DNA from: Asterochloris sp. CNOR1
Lineage: Eukaryota > Chlorophyta > Trebouxiophyceae > Trebouxiales > Trebouxiaceae
Reading direction: 5' to 3'
Length of the DNA: 64,000 nt
Assembly (NCBI GenBank): GCA_963969365.1
Contig: OZ017757.1
Location: 868,001 to 932,000 of the forward strand
The notes under the pieces: model-generated
What the model was told of the DNA's origin: nothing
The model's database searches: none
Seen by the model: the letters and a program-made list of their open reading frames with translations, nothing else
Shown: one piece after another, positions 11,955 through 25,937 of the stretch
Numbering within the stretch: position 1 is the first letter of the stretch
How the letters are laid out: the number at the start of each line of letters is the position of its first letter
Position numbers and translations under genes: made by a program

Positions 11955-14900
11955 ATGCCCACCACCGTCAAGGAAGCCATAGCCAAGTTTGAGGCTGCCA
12001 AATCAGTCACTGCAGCTGATGCCGAAAAGGTGCACCGGATGCCCTTAACATTGCCTCACTGAGCTCAGCTGGAATGCTGTATCCAGATAGCTGCATGCGC
12101 TGCAGGTGGAGCTATTTGGCCAAGTCCCTCCCATTGAGAAGATGGACGCCAGCCTGTCCACACTGAAGGCCTGCAAGTGCGCAACTCCACTGCAGGGAGT
12201 TTTGCGCTGCACTGCTCGCGCTGATGTGCTCAGTGCCACAGCTGTCCTGCTGCAAGGGTCTGTCTTGCTTCATGCTGCAGCACTCAGCAGACACTCAGCC
12301 TTCTGTGCCATCCTGCAGCATTTGCTTGCTGCACAGGCCTGGTTGACCTCAGGCCAGAGCTGGTGTTTGCTCCCAAAGCTGCTATATGCTGCTGTTTTCC
12401 GCTGCAGGGCAGGGGGTTGCTCCGGATGATACTGCCGCAGCATGATGTCATAGTAGTGCCTCATGCAAGGCTCTTCCGACAATGCAACAGCATTTGACAG
12501 AATCTTGGCGTGCTTTGATGCAATCCACAGCACTGCTGCATGCTGCAGATACTGCACCCTTCCAGGCTGCAGCGCACCTGCAGGGTGCCTTTTATGTGCT
12601 CTGCCATTGAGCTGCAGCTCCTGACCCTCCCGGTGTAGGTCGTAATAGCAGGTGCCTGCTCTGCTGCAAGTAAGAGCTCTGCTGCATGCAAGTTCCGAAC
12701 CCTTCCCAGGCTGCATCTCATCTCATCTGCAGGCGGCTTCCATCTGCAGGTAGCTCCATCTGCAGGTGGCTGTTATCTTGCTCTGCCTTCATGCAGCAGG
12801 TTGCAAAACCCGCCCCCCCAGATCTGTTCCCCTCGTCAGGGCAGGGACCTGCTCTGCTGGAAGCCACAGTACTTGTGCTTAGCTGTTGTTTGGACGCTGA
12901 TTCAGGTACCTGACCCTCTCCACGAATAACGTTGAGAAGATCAGCAGCCTGTCTGGCCTGGACAACCTGAAGACTTTGTCGCTGGGCAGAAATCAGATCA
13001 AGAAAATCGAAAACCTGGACAGCGTGGCAGAAACGCTGGAGGAGCTCTGGATCTCTTACAACCTGCTGGAGCGCTTGGTGAGGAGCTGCTGGCACGGCCT
13101 GCATGCTTCTTCAAGTGTACTTGCTTGTGCAGGATGGGTGTTATGGCAGTGCACCTCGGAGGCACCCTAGACGGGGAGGCAGCTGGGATCTGGTGAGGGG
13201 CAGCTGCCAGCAAGCTGTGCGCCTTTTGCAGGCGCAACATTTCTGCAGGTGGGGCTTGTGCCAGTCCGCATTGAAAGCACCCTGTTCAGGGAGGCAGCTC
13301 GGATGCTTAGGTGCCTGGCAAGGGGCTGCTGGCAGCAGGCCCTGCGCTTCTGCAGGCGCATACACCGGCAGGGTGGTGTCTGCAGCAGGACACATCACAG
13401 ACACCCTATGCAGGGAGGTAGCCTGGATGCTGGACTGTCTGGTGGGGTTCATAAAACAATGTGATGGCTGGGCCAGGTTCTTTGCGGCCACAGCAGTGAC
13501 GCTTGTAGATCAAGCCACAGGTGCCCAGCAGCACTGCACCTCATGAGCTGAGTCGCTTGGATATGAGTGCAAATGACTTCTGTGTACTGCACAGCTGCGA
13601 GCGCATAGTGAGGTGTCTTCAAAAGCTGCATTGCTCTTGGTGTAGGACTCTATCAAGGCAGCTCACATGGCTGTGCTGCTAATCCGCATAGTTGGCTTGT
13701 CGCCACCATGCGCACTGGCCACCTCCCATGGCCTCAGTGGCCTGTGGGGATCACCAGTGACATGTAGTGCAATTGAGCTGGCAATGCTTGTGAGAGGCAG
13801 CTGTACCTGTACATTGTTGCAGTGCCTTTGAGAGAGCCAGTTGGATCAACAACAGAGCCTGCAGCGCACCTGCATGTGCACAGGGCAGGTTGGCAGCCTT
13901 GCGTCAGTCAGCTGCTCGAGCTTTCTGTGCCTGACTGCATTTCGTGCACGCACAAGCACTTATTGAGGTGACGCTTGGAGCGGGCACCTGCCTACAAATC
14001 AGCATCCAAAGATGACGCAAGACAGCGTGTTGCCTACAGGTTGGGGTGGAGAAGCTGGGTGCCCTGCGGGTGCTGTACTGCAGCAACAACAAAATCAAGG
14101 ATTGGAGCGAGGCAGACCGCCTGGGCCCCCTGGTGAGCACTCACAGTACATGCGCTCACGTGCATGCTCGCCCATACTTGCAGGCACACTGCTGCAGCTG
14201 GGGCGCCTCTGTATGTGAGCGTACCTGACAAGTCATGCGCTGCAGCAAGGTGAACTGGCTGGGGTTCCGGGCAAGCAGTCTCACATCACATGCACTCAGG
14301 TGCAAGCACACCATTCTCGTAGGCACACTGCTGCAGCTGGGGCTGCTCTTCTATGCCGACTCACCCAACAAAAGCAGGACAAGCCAGGCGGACTGCATAG
14401 GCACCTATTCTACTGGGCCACGCAAATCCTCTGTCTTTGGCAACTGGCGAACTGCTGTTTGCGGAAGAGGTGCACCAGCACCCCTTCCACTCCTCCACTG
14501 CTGCACACACGCAGCAGCTCTCAGAGGCTCGCACGTCAAGCTATGCACCTTCAAAGTTTTCATCATCTTCCCTGTTTGCACAAGCTGCCCTGGAGGAGCC
14601 GCTGCTGGCTCCCGTCGCACCACCGGTTGGGGAGGCCAGCTTGGCGTCTGCAAGGCGGCTCCCTCTGTCTTCAGGCTACCGACAGGCACTGCCCCTGCAG
14701 AAAGAACAATTTATGACACAGTTGCAATTCAGAAGATTCATCATGAGAAGCGCTGCTGTTGGTGCCAACACCAGCTGTTCAATCTTCGACTTTCTTCTCA
14801 TCACGTCACTCCCATTGCAGGCAGAGTGGCCTGAAAGCTGCACCTGCAGCTCAGACAGATGCAAGGAACAGATGCAATACCTCCCCAGTCCTGAAAGAGC

Positions 14901-15701
14901 TGACCTCGCATAAGACATTGCAGGATGCAGCAACCAGTGTTTGCCAGCATAACAGGATCAGAGCAGCACAACTGTCTGCAGGCTGCCCTAGAGGAGCTGC
15001 TACTGGTGGGAAACCCTCTGTACAATGAGTACAAGGACAAAGGCGAGACACAGGCATACCGGATAGAGGTGAGGCCCTGGCAAGCTGTCCTTTTGTCAGG
15101 CAGGGCATAGCAGCAGTGGGAGTGGGCGGCAGCGGCTGGTCAGAGCACAGCACAGCCAGTGGGATACAGGACAAGCAGTAGCCAAGGATCAGCAGGCAGC
15201 ATGGTTTATATCCAGGCAGCCTTGCAGCCACCTGAGCAGCAGCTAGCAGTTGACATGCAGCATTGCTTGACAATGTGCAGGCCTGAGGCAAAAGTGCAGG
15301 CCTTTCTGTAGTACAGCGTGACAGGGACCCTTAGGCAGCACAGCTGTCGACACGAGAAATCTTGTGCAGAGCACAGTTTCAGGGAACCCTCGTGGGCTAT
15401 AGCCAGGCTGGCAACTTCTTTCAGCATTAGCAGACAGCTGCTGTAGTTATCACAGCCAGCCTGTGTGCAAGCTGTGCTAGGCGTGCCAATGCTGTGTCCA
15501 CTTCATATTGCTGGCTGCAGCATTTGCAGGCAGTTGTTTCTCCTGCAATTTTTAGTTGGTCTCAGAGATTCCTTCTGACCCACACATGGAGTCACTCCCT
15601 GCCTGCAGGTCTTGAAGAGGATCCCACAGCTCAAAAAGCTGGACGGGATTCCTGTAGACGTCGACGAGCGGGATGCTGCAAAAGCAGCTGGTGGCAAGTG
15701 A
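11955..15701 (+). CDS. DNAL1: Axonemal dynein light chain 1 (outer-arm LC1)
   Basis: A leucine-rich-repeat light chain of outer-arm dynein. It binds the motor domain of a heavy chain and tunes flagellar beating. Exons are 11955-12029, 12106-12176, 12906-13077, 14040-14132, 14982-15068 and 15609-15701, in perfect phase, giving 196 residues, close to the ~190-198 typical of the family. The protein begins [14 protein letters not shown]. It then shows [17 protein letters not shown], the LRR core [12 protein letters not shown] and [14 protein letters not shown], the family hallmark [39 protein letters not shown], and ends with [14 protein letters not shown]. No exon is missing. This gene indicates motile flagella at some stage. 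It is convergent with SmB, with 138 bases between stop codons. Confidence 0.96.
13078..13443 (+). repeat. Three decayed ~120-bp tandem copies in DNAL1 intron 3
   Basis: The intron begins GTGAGGAGCTGCTGGCACGG right after exon 3. Related units follow near 13192 and 13317: GTGAGGGGCAGCTGCCAGCA and a degenerate GCAAGGGGCTGCTGGCAGCA. Each is preceded by a caccctag/gcaccctg...gggaggcagct block. The first two units keep donor-like GTGAGG. No coding potential fits DNAL1. Confidence 0.6.
14134..14350 (+). repeat. Tandem duplicate in DNAL1 intron 4
   Basis: Two related blocks, about 14150-14215 and 14285-14350, share cactcac/gcactcagg...aagca and a long ggcacactgctgcagctggg core. The second copy differs by point changes. 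It lies wholly inside the intron after exon 4. Confidence 0.6.
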
Positions 15702-15752
15702 TGCACTCTGCTCTTGCCCTGTCAAGGACTGCTGATCTGCTTCTTGTGACAT

Positions 15753-15757
15753 TTACA
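15753..15757 (-). terminator. TGTAA poly(A) signal of SmB gene
   Basis: Minus-strand TGTAA lies 83-87 bases beyond the SmB stop at 15840. The site is inside the probable 3' untranslated region of the convergent DNAL1 gene, so the two transcripts likely overlap. Confidence 0.5.
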
Positions 15758-15839
15758 AGTTCAATTGTGTCTCGCAAGTGTGACATTGACAGCTGCCCGT
15801 CAAAAGTATCAAGAATGAAGCTCTGAAAGCAGCGATGTA

Positions 15840-18800
15840 CTACTGTGGCGGCGGGAAGAAGCCAGGCCTCTGCGGAGGAGGCATGCCTGGGCGCCAGCCA
15901 GGAGGAGGGCCGCCAGGGAATGGAGGGCGCATCTGCAGGCAGATAGGTCATGTTTGGCTGCTTCTGGACAGACCACCTTCGAGACAGGCCCCTTCCAGAG
16001 TCCAGAAACAACACAGCCATCATATACATCTCTTGTCAGTTGTTTGGGCATCATCTCAGCCAAGGATGCACATTGCCGTTCTCAGTCTCACCCCTGGTGG
16101 TGGCATGCCTGGCGGCGGCATTCCTGGCCGCGGGGGCATGCCCTGAGGGGGGAAGCCAGGCCTGGGCATGAAGGGGGGAGGGCCGCCTGCAAGCACATTG
16201 TCAAAGACATCTTCAGCAGGTATTGACTGCCTTTGCTCTCATGAGCATGGTGGCAGTGCGCAGTGCTGGGCAGAGCTGGCGATGGTAACGGTCTCCACAG
16301 TAGCAAGTGCAGAGCTGGGCAAGGCGCATGCAGGTGCCCGGGGATGTTTACGCAGCAGAGCTGCACAGCACAAGTTGCTAAGTGCATCTCTGCGGTCTGT
16401 GAGCAGTCACCTTGAGGAGGCCTGCTGCCAGGGGGTCCGAACTGCCCTGGAGGTGGCATTCCTGGCCGGGGTGGACCACCTGCAGACAGCATGGGGAGGT
16501 TTCTTAGGACAGAGCGGACAGGTTTCAGCTTGGCAGCCCTGCTTGTTGTGTGGCCAGGCTCGATCAGGATGAGGATAGTCCCACCAGCGCTGCACACCTG
16601 AGCAGCAAAGTCGTGCAGGTTTGACGATGCTGTGGCCGGCTGCAGACAAAGACGTGGTCCAGATGCATTTGAACAAGGCTGAGCCACATCTTGGCCCCAC
16701 ACGCAGCGCAGGTGCATACATGCAGCCTGTGACCCCCTTCTGAAACCTAGACCATACGTGACCCTAGACAGCATCTGAACTCTCCTCCATGGAGCGCCCG
16801 CCTGCTGAGGGCCCTTCTGCTAGATTGAGGTTGCGAGGTGGTCCAGCAGAGCCCAGTGGTCCTGCTGACAATGCAGGTGATGAGACAGTGTGTGAGACCT
16901 GACCTCCTGGGGGTCCTGCTGCTGGAGGAGGCCGCATGATGGGTGCAGCAGAGACCTGGGGCCGCGGCAGCATCATGCCGGGCGCGGGCCCGCCCACTCC
17001 CCGCGCAGGTCCCGCCAGACCCTGCACGCAGCCCCGGCCGCGTCAGTGGTCTGCAGAAGGCACCCCGGCAAGGCAGCGTCTGGTGAAAGCGTGTCAGGCA
17101 GCTGAGTGCACACTGGCATGCCAGCACAGGGGCCAGGCATGCCAGGGTGACGATTGGCATGGCTCATTTTCTGTTCCAGGGCTTTGCCAGTGCTTGGAAG
17201 GAGGTCCCTCACCGCTGGTGCCTGCCCAGGCGCAGCTGCTGGCATGCCCCGTCCAGCTGCACGCCCCATGCCTGGTCCGCCCTGCAGCATGTGGGTAACT
17301 CTCGCAGTCGATGGCATACATCTGCAGGTACAGGCGATGGTTCAAAACTGAAGGTGCAGCCTGGTGCTCAGAACCATTAAGTACAGTGGATCCACCATCT
17401 TCAGGGGACGCACTTTCAGGTCAGCCTATGCAGACAACACAGCCAAATGCGGCAGCTAATGGGAAGGCTGGCATGATCCACACCATGGCCTGTGCGCCAT
17501 CCAGTCAGTTGCGCTAAGCAACTTGCAGATGCAGACAAACGTAGGCGGCGCAGCCACTCCATGGCGGGAGCCCTGATTCACACAGCAGGTGCATCACCAA
17601 ACCAACTCCAACAGCTCTGAAAGAGCGCCAAGACTTACTGGAGCAACCTGAGACTTGAGTGTGAGCTGGTTATCCTGAGGAGGGGGCCCCTCAATCGTCA
17701 GAGACAGGACCTCCTCGCCCCGCAGCAGCACCAGCCCCATCACTCGCCGCTCTTCTCTCTGCAGCAGCAGCAGACAAAGGTTTGAGTGTTGGCAGCTATC
17801 TCAGCGTTGCACAGCACATGCACTGCGGCTGCACAGCAGCACCAGTCCCATGACCTGCTGCTCTTCCCTCTGCAGTGGAAAGAGGCGCACACTTGTGCAG
17901 GTTGGCCTGTGACAGGCACCGCCCTGCATCCGTGCAGCAGCTCCATCACCCGCTGATCCTGCCACTACAGTAGCCTCTCGAGTATTGGCAGCAGTCCCGG
18001 CCTGCCACAGCAGCCGCTGCGCTGCACCATTGGCCTGATCAACTGTTGCTCTCCACCGATAAAAGGTGGCAGGCAGAGGTCTGTGAGTGTCATTTGCAAA
18101 GTGAGCACCAGAAGCAACAGTGCCATCACCCCTTTGACCAAGCAGCAGACCCCTTTAAGAGTGTCGACAGCTTCTTTGCAAAGTCCTGGATCTTCCAAGC
18201 CCTGCATGCTGGGCTCTGCAAACCCCAAGCAGCTCTTTGCTGGACCTGGAAATTTGAGCACCCTGCAAACAATACTACCACCGACAGCTCCAACATTCAT
18301 AAGACGACTCTACCCTCAGCAGCACCCTCAGGGGAAGAGGCAGCAGACAGCAACACCGGTGGTGACAGCCAGGACGCGTCTCCAACAGCAGATGTGCGGG
18401 GTCCAAGACGGCAGCAGGTGTAACCTCATGGGGAAGTAGCCTGATGTGAGCAACAGACATGACTAGCACAGCAATTGACGCCGCTCCCCGTCGAGGGCAA
18501 GCCGCATGGCACGCACCTCTGTGTCTGCCTGGCCCTTCTTGGGCGGCAGCTTCCTGAACTCCTCTGAGTCCCCCAGCACGATATTCATGTGCCTGTCAAA
18601 AGCCATGAACCTGCGTGCCACCACAATAACATGACTTCAAGGCCTTTCTGGCAGGAATAGCTGCCAGACACTGGGTTCAGCCTCACCTGCCCACGATTTG
18701 CCTGCCATCAACAATGGTGACACGCATGCCTGCAGGGTGAACAGGAGAGGGTCACATGCTGTGCGCTGCACCTCAGAGGCAGCATTCACAGATCTTACGG

Positions 18801-18847
18801 TAGTTGATGAACTGCAGCAGCTTAGAGGACCCTGTGGGAGTCTTCAT
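15840..18847 (-). CDS. SNRPB: Spliceosomal Sm protein B/B'
   Basis: Core Sm-ring subunit of U1, U2, U4 and U5 snRNPs, acting in nuclear pre-mRNA splicing. Minus-strand exons are 18847-18799, 18729-18687, 18610-18517, 17758-17639, 17281-17213, 17021-16904, 16479-16411, 16186-16092 and 15932-15840; all phases agree, giving 249 residues. The Sm1 motif spans exons 1-3: [17 protein letters not shown], then [18 protein letters not shown]. Sm2 is [17 protein letters not shown], followed by IEGPPP. The tail is the expected Gly/Pro/Met-rich region with repeated PPGM and PRPGM motifs, as in plant and animal SmB. Start: the first Met before [10 protein letters not shown]. It is head-to-head with an SR splicing factor, with 240 bases between start codons. 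Confidence 0.96.
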
Positions 18848-19087
18848 GCTGTCCGAGGCCTCTCAGCACGATGGGCGTGCTGCCCAGTGTTCAGACCTCA
18901 GATCAATCTCTGCCTCGCTCTCTCAAGCCCGCCTGCCAGGTCAAGATGTGAGGAATTGTCTGGCCGCAGTGGTCAGAGCAACCTAGCAATTTAGATTTCC
19001 GCCGTTGTTGGCTCCAAGCTCAGCAAACAACGGTGTCTGGTGCTGGACCTGCTCATCAAGGGGACCACACAGTCGTGGTGAACCACC
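18848..19087. promoter_or_regulatory. Putative bidirectional promoter of two splicing genes
   Basis: The 240 bases between the SmB start (18847, minus) and the SR-factor start (19088, plus) are the only space for both promoters. No TATA box was seen. Shared control of two splicing factors is inferred from position alone. Confidence 0.4.
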
Positions 19088-21996
19088 ATGCCGCGATCTC
19101 GCAGCCCTTTCTCCCCAAGGGAGAGGAGAGGGGCCAGCAGAGAAACCACCCCCATGAGGAGGGAGCCTGCCAGCCGCTGCAGCCTCCTGTGCAGGGGCCT
19201 CTCCAAAAGTGCCAGGTCTGTCCAGTGGCGTTTGCTGCAGCAAGTGGGCTTGAATGCCTGCTGCTGCTACCAGCATGCGTCTGCCCCCCACGAAAAACAC
19301 TGCTGAGGCCTTCTGCAGGCTGTACATGGCAGCAGCTTCAGCAAACTTAACTTTTGGGTCTGCAGGGCAGATGACCTGCGTTACATGGCAGACAAATATG
19401 GGCCCGTAAAGGACGTGTACGTCCCCAAGGACCATTACACAGGCAAGCCCCATGCACCCCTCAATGTCCACCCCACAAGTTGCTGTTCAGAGCTGGCACT
19501 GGTAAAATACTGCCTGCTCCCCTGTGCATCTCGCCTGCACATCAGCATCACCTACCTGCGTACACTTCTGGCTTGTTTCTGTCACTGGCACATCAGCAGA
19601 TTCGTGTGTTGCCTGCCTGTGGAGTCGCCTTGTAACCATTAGGCACTGCACCTTGCCTGCACATCAACTGGGATGCGTGCCGGCAGGAGCCTGGCTTTGC
19701 CAACAGGAGCTCACACTCGGTGTGTGGGTGCAGGTGAGGGGCGTGGCCTGGCCTTCATCGAGTTTGTGAACAACCGGGATGCAGAGGATGCCAAGTACGG
19801 CATGGATCGCCAGATTATGGATGGCAAAGAGGTGAGGAGTTGTCTGACTCTGCGGCTGCTTGCGCATATCCATCATGTCGCAGAGCAAAAAGCACACATC
19901 TGCACAAATTGTCAAGAGCGCCCAGAAGCTTCCCTGCAGGAGGCACTTCGGCCCGCCACCCTGCAGACTGCTTGTTGCTGTCAGCCTCTCCATGTTCTGT
20001 GCTCAGGTTTCTGCCCTGCCTGTGTTCTTTTGTGTCAGGGGTCTGCAGATGTCTTTGGAGGTTGTTCTGCACAGTACAGTTGAACATTCTGCCTGCCACA
20101 GGCTGGTGGTGTCTGCCCTGCAAGCGCCTAAAGGGCTAGGGACACAGGTGCCAAGTACTGCAGGCCATTGAACTGCTGCATGTGCTCAGGCAGCAGATGT
20201 GCCTGCAGATCTCAATCCCTGTGCTGCCTTGTGCGCAGATATCAGTCGTGTTCGCTCTGCAAGGGCGCAAGCGCCCCGAGGACTACAGGTCTCAGGGAGC
20301 GCCGCGGCCCCCCAGCCGCTATGGTGGCGGGGGCGGAGGCTACGGGGGCGGTGGAGGGTACGACAGGTATGCACCTGATGGCTGGTTACTTGTGAGTTTG
20401 GGATGGCTCTCTGATGGGGCAGGACTTCGACCTGTCAGGGTGTAAAATGACTGGCATGTTTGTGGGCATGGTACTGTTGTGGGCATGAGCATCTGCCTAG
20501 TACTGCGCCTAACCGGCTGACATGAATGCTAGAGGCTGTTGCGGCAGCGCTGCTGAATGCAGTACTGCTGGGCGAATCACAATGGATGGCCTACATGTGG
20601 GGTCGGCCACAAGTTGTAATGGTGCTGCCTCTCACACCTTCACTTGCTGATGCAGGGGCTATGACAGAGGGGGACACGACAGAGGCTATGATCGGGGCTA
20701 CGACCGAGGGGGCTATGGGCGCGATAGGGACTACAGAGGCGAGTACCAGCGCTTCTGCGGTGCTGTAGTCGGCAGCCTGTTGCTAGCCATTTGGAATACC
20801 CAAGACTGGCAGGCTGGCTGTGAGAGGGCTTGGTCTGCCTCCGCCAGGCTGCTGAAACAACATTGGGAACTTTTGTGGGCGACAGGCTGGCCGTGCAGGG
20901 GCAGCCCCAACTGGCTTGCAAAGACAGTGCTGTGCTGTTTCAGCTATGCATGCTGTGGTATGCGGCCAGGGTGAGCTGTGCAAACTGGAAATGTTGCTGA
21001 CTACCTTGATGCACCAATCACGCTCTGTGCAGCCAACACAGCTCACTGTCAAGCATGTTGGACCCTGTCCAAATGCAGGATCTGTGTGCAGCTGGTGCTG
21101 GCACGGCGCAATACTCCTGCTTCCCCTGCTGCTGCTGGTGCCTGAGCGGTCTGAACTCAATCCACCGCAAGACCTCCACGTGGTCTGCAGGTGGCGGCAG
21201 CAGCTACAGGAGGCGCAGCTACAGCCGCAGCCGGTCCCCTGTCAGGCGGCGGCGCAGCTACAGCCGCAGCGTCAGCCGTTCCCCACGCAGGGGACGCAGC
21301 CCCAGCAGGTGAGGCCCTGTCTCTTGCATGCATGTTAGGTTCTGCATGGCCACAGCTCCAGTTGCCGTCCCCGCAGAAGGCGCAGCCCCAACAGGTGGGT
21401 CAATGCTGCATGGTACTTATGTGATGTGCTGCCGGTGTTAACTTGCCATTGAGGTGTCCAGGGCACAGCCTGCAGAACCCATAGCCCCAGCAGATAGGTC
21501 AGCTTTTGCGCAAGGTCCTGCTTGTCTGTGAGTGGCTCTGGTGCGCTGCCAGTGTTGGGTCATCACTGAGTGTTCCAAGGTGCTTTCAGCAGAGGAGCGC
21601 GGATCAGAAGGTGAGGAGCCTGTATAGTTCAAGCACTGGCCAGCAAGCTGCTGAGCTGGGTGGGGTCAGCCTCAAGTTAGGCGTCTTACACATAGCAGGC
21701 AGTGGACCTGGACCCCTCAAGGCAGGAGTGCAGCCCCAGCAGGGGAAGGCCTGCATTCCAATCATTGCGCTCACATGCTGCACTGGAATCAACACACCAC
21801 GGTACGGAGGCCTCTGCCCTGCAGGTCCCCCTCTCGCAGCCCACGCCGCAGCCGCGGAAGGAGCCTGACCCGCAGCCGCTCCCGCACCCCAGCTGAGCGG
21901 GCGGTGTCTGGGTCACCCCGCCCTGCAGATCGCTCTGTGTCGCGCTCACCTGGCAGGGCTGACTCCCCGCCCAGGTCACCTGCCAGAGTTGACTGA
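19088..21996 (+). CDS. SC35-like (SCL) SR splicing factor
   Basis: Nuclear SR protein that selects splice sites. Exons are 19088-19215, 19366-19442, 19734-19831, 20239-20366, 20656-20759, 21191-21308, 21377-21394 and 21825-21996, about 280 residues. An optional in-phase exon lies at 21590-21610. A short RS-containing N-terminus (MPRSRSPFSPRERRG), typical of plant SCL proteins, precedes one RRM. RNP2 is SLLCRGLS; then DDLRYMADKYGPVKDVYV; RNP1 is RGLAFIEFV; then AKYGMDRQIMDGKEISVVFA. A glycine/tyrosine/arginine section follows (GGGGGGYGGGGGYDR), then RS repeats (YSRSRSPVRRRRSYSRS). Intron 2 uses a GC donor (CAG/GCAAGC at 19443); with it the frame restores YTGEGRGLAF. Exon 7 is only 18 bases. 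The last-exon choice is less certain because of decayed repeats nearby. Confidence 0.88.
21296..21745 (+). repeat. Serial copies of an RS-encoding mini-exon
   Basis: The motif gcAGCCCCAGCAG followed by an intron-like sequence occurs at about 21296-21308, 21380-21394, 21482-21492 and 21727-21739. The first two end in functional-looking GT donors (gtgagg, gtgggt). The third reads agatag and the fourth agggga, so their donors are lost. They encode R-S-P-S/N-R when used. Confidence 0.65.
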
Positions 21997-23331
21997 CTTG
22001 CCCATTCAGGTGGGGATCTGCCTGTGCTCTGCCAAGAGTTGCTGCCTCCCGCAGACTCTGTGTCGCGCTTGCCTGCCAGAGCAGACTCGCCGCCCAGGTG
22101 GGATGTGGGGTCTTGCCCTGCTCTGCCATGCTGTGCTGATCCTACAGCCTGTGTGCTGCCCTTACATGTTAGGGCTGACTGGCTGCCCAGGTGGGGCCCG
22201 GGTGACCCAGCAGTCACAGTGTCTGCTTCAGCATTACGCCAGTCACAGCTGGCTGCATCCATCATCTGCAACCAGGGCACCCAAGAATTGCTGGCTCTGG
22301 CCTCTTCCCCTCTGTTTCCGGAGTGCAGGGTGACCAGCAGCGCTGTTGCCGAGTGCTGGGCCAAGGCGCTTTTGCTCAAGCTGCTCACAGAGGGCCGCTA
22401 AGCAGTGACATTGCCAACACTGCTGGGCACACGCATATGTGATGCATCATGGCAACTGAAGGTGCCTGTACTTTGCCTGTCTGCTGCATCAGGCAACACC
22501 TCTGAGCTGCATGTGCTTGCCCTTTCTACTTTTGTAAAGTACCGCCCCCACTGCGTTGCAGGGATTGAGTTTCAAAGATGGGAGAGGCAGGCCAGCAGCT
22601 GATGTCCTGGCGCTGCACAGCTCACACCACATCAGGGTCCCAACCTACTCACCAGCAGCAAAAGTTGCTCAGCACTAGAGCAGCATGGCCTCTGCCACTG
22701 CACTGCACACAAGTAGCTTGTCATAGCAGTCTATCATGTCCCCTGTGCGTGCACTGCACCCATCTAGTCCACCCACTGGGCCGCTCAAGCGTTTCTACAA
22801 CTGCAGGCCCCATTGCATGAAGTGCACCGCCCTGTCCCGTCACAGAGCAGCTCCACAGCACTGTTGAAAGTGCAGGCCCCCACAGCAGTGATGACCGACG
22901 CTTTGCAGATTGATGGCTGATGATGAAGTGTCAAAGGCCTCCCGCTGCTTGATGATGACGAGGGCACCTCTCCATGATGCGATGGCTGATGATGACTTGC
23001 GCACAACAGAGCTTGAAGATGAGGGCGTTTCCAGTCAAGAGACGATGCGGTCATGAAGAAAGGGTTGAAGATGAGGGCAGCAGGAATGTCACCACAAAAC
23101 CATCACAGAGCTGGGCGCTGAGGGCACATGTCAGTTTGATCCAGAGTTGGTGTGCCCAAGACAAGCGTCCGTCATGTGCAGCCAGCCTCTCATCTCCTCT
23201 CATTCCTGCATGTGGCCACATGTGCAGAGCAACCCTTTTTTGGGACAGCCTCAGGTGCTGAATGATGGAACAGTGGCAAATCCACTTCAGGTGGGGCATC
23301 AGTGAAGAGGGTCACATGCGAATGTCAGGAG
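21997..23331. other. SR-gene 3' region and intergenic stretch
   Basis: No gene was recognised. Near 22055-22098 a decayed copy of the end of the last SR exon appears (DSVSRLPARADSPPR against DRSVSRSPGRADSPPR). Around 22915-22995 there are short gatgGCTGATGATGA repeats. The plus-strand TGTAA at 22533 may end the SR transcript. The rest shows no coding signal on either strand. Confidence 0.45.
22533..22537 (+). terminator. Possible TGTAA poly(A) signal of SR gene
   Basis: This is the first plus-strand TGTAA found after the SR-factor stop (21996). It would give a 3' untranslated region of about 540 bases, long but possible. Confidence 0.3.
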
Positions 23332-23336
23332 TTACA
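23332..23336 (-). terminator. TGTAA poly(A) signal of adenylate kinase gene
   Basis: Minus-strand TGTAA lies 38-42 bases past the adenylate kinase stop codon (23374). Position and motif fit the chlorophyte pattern. Confidence 0.5.
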
Positions 23337-23373
23337 AAGCAAGGGTGGGCGGGCGGGCACTGCAGGAGGGGCT

Positions 23374-25937
<2,564 letters not shown>

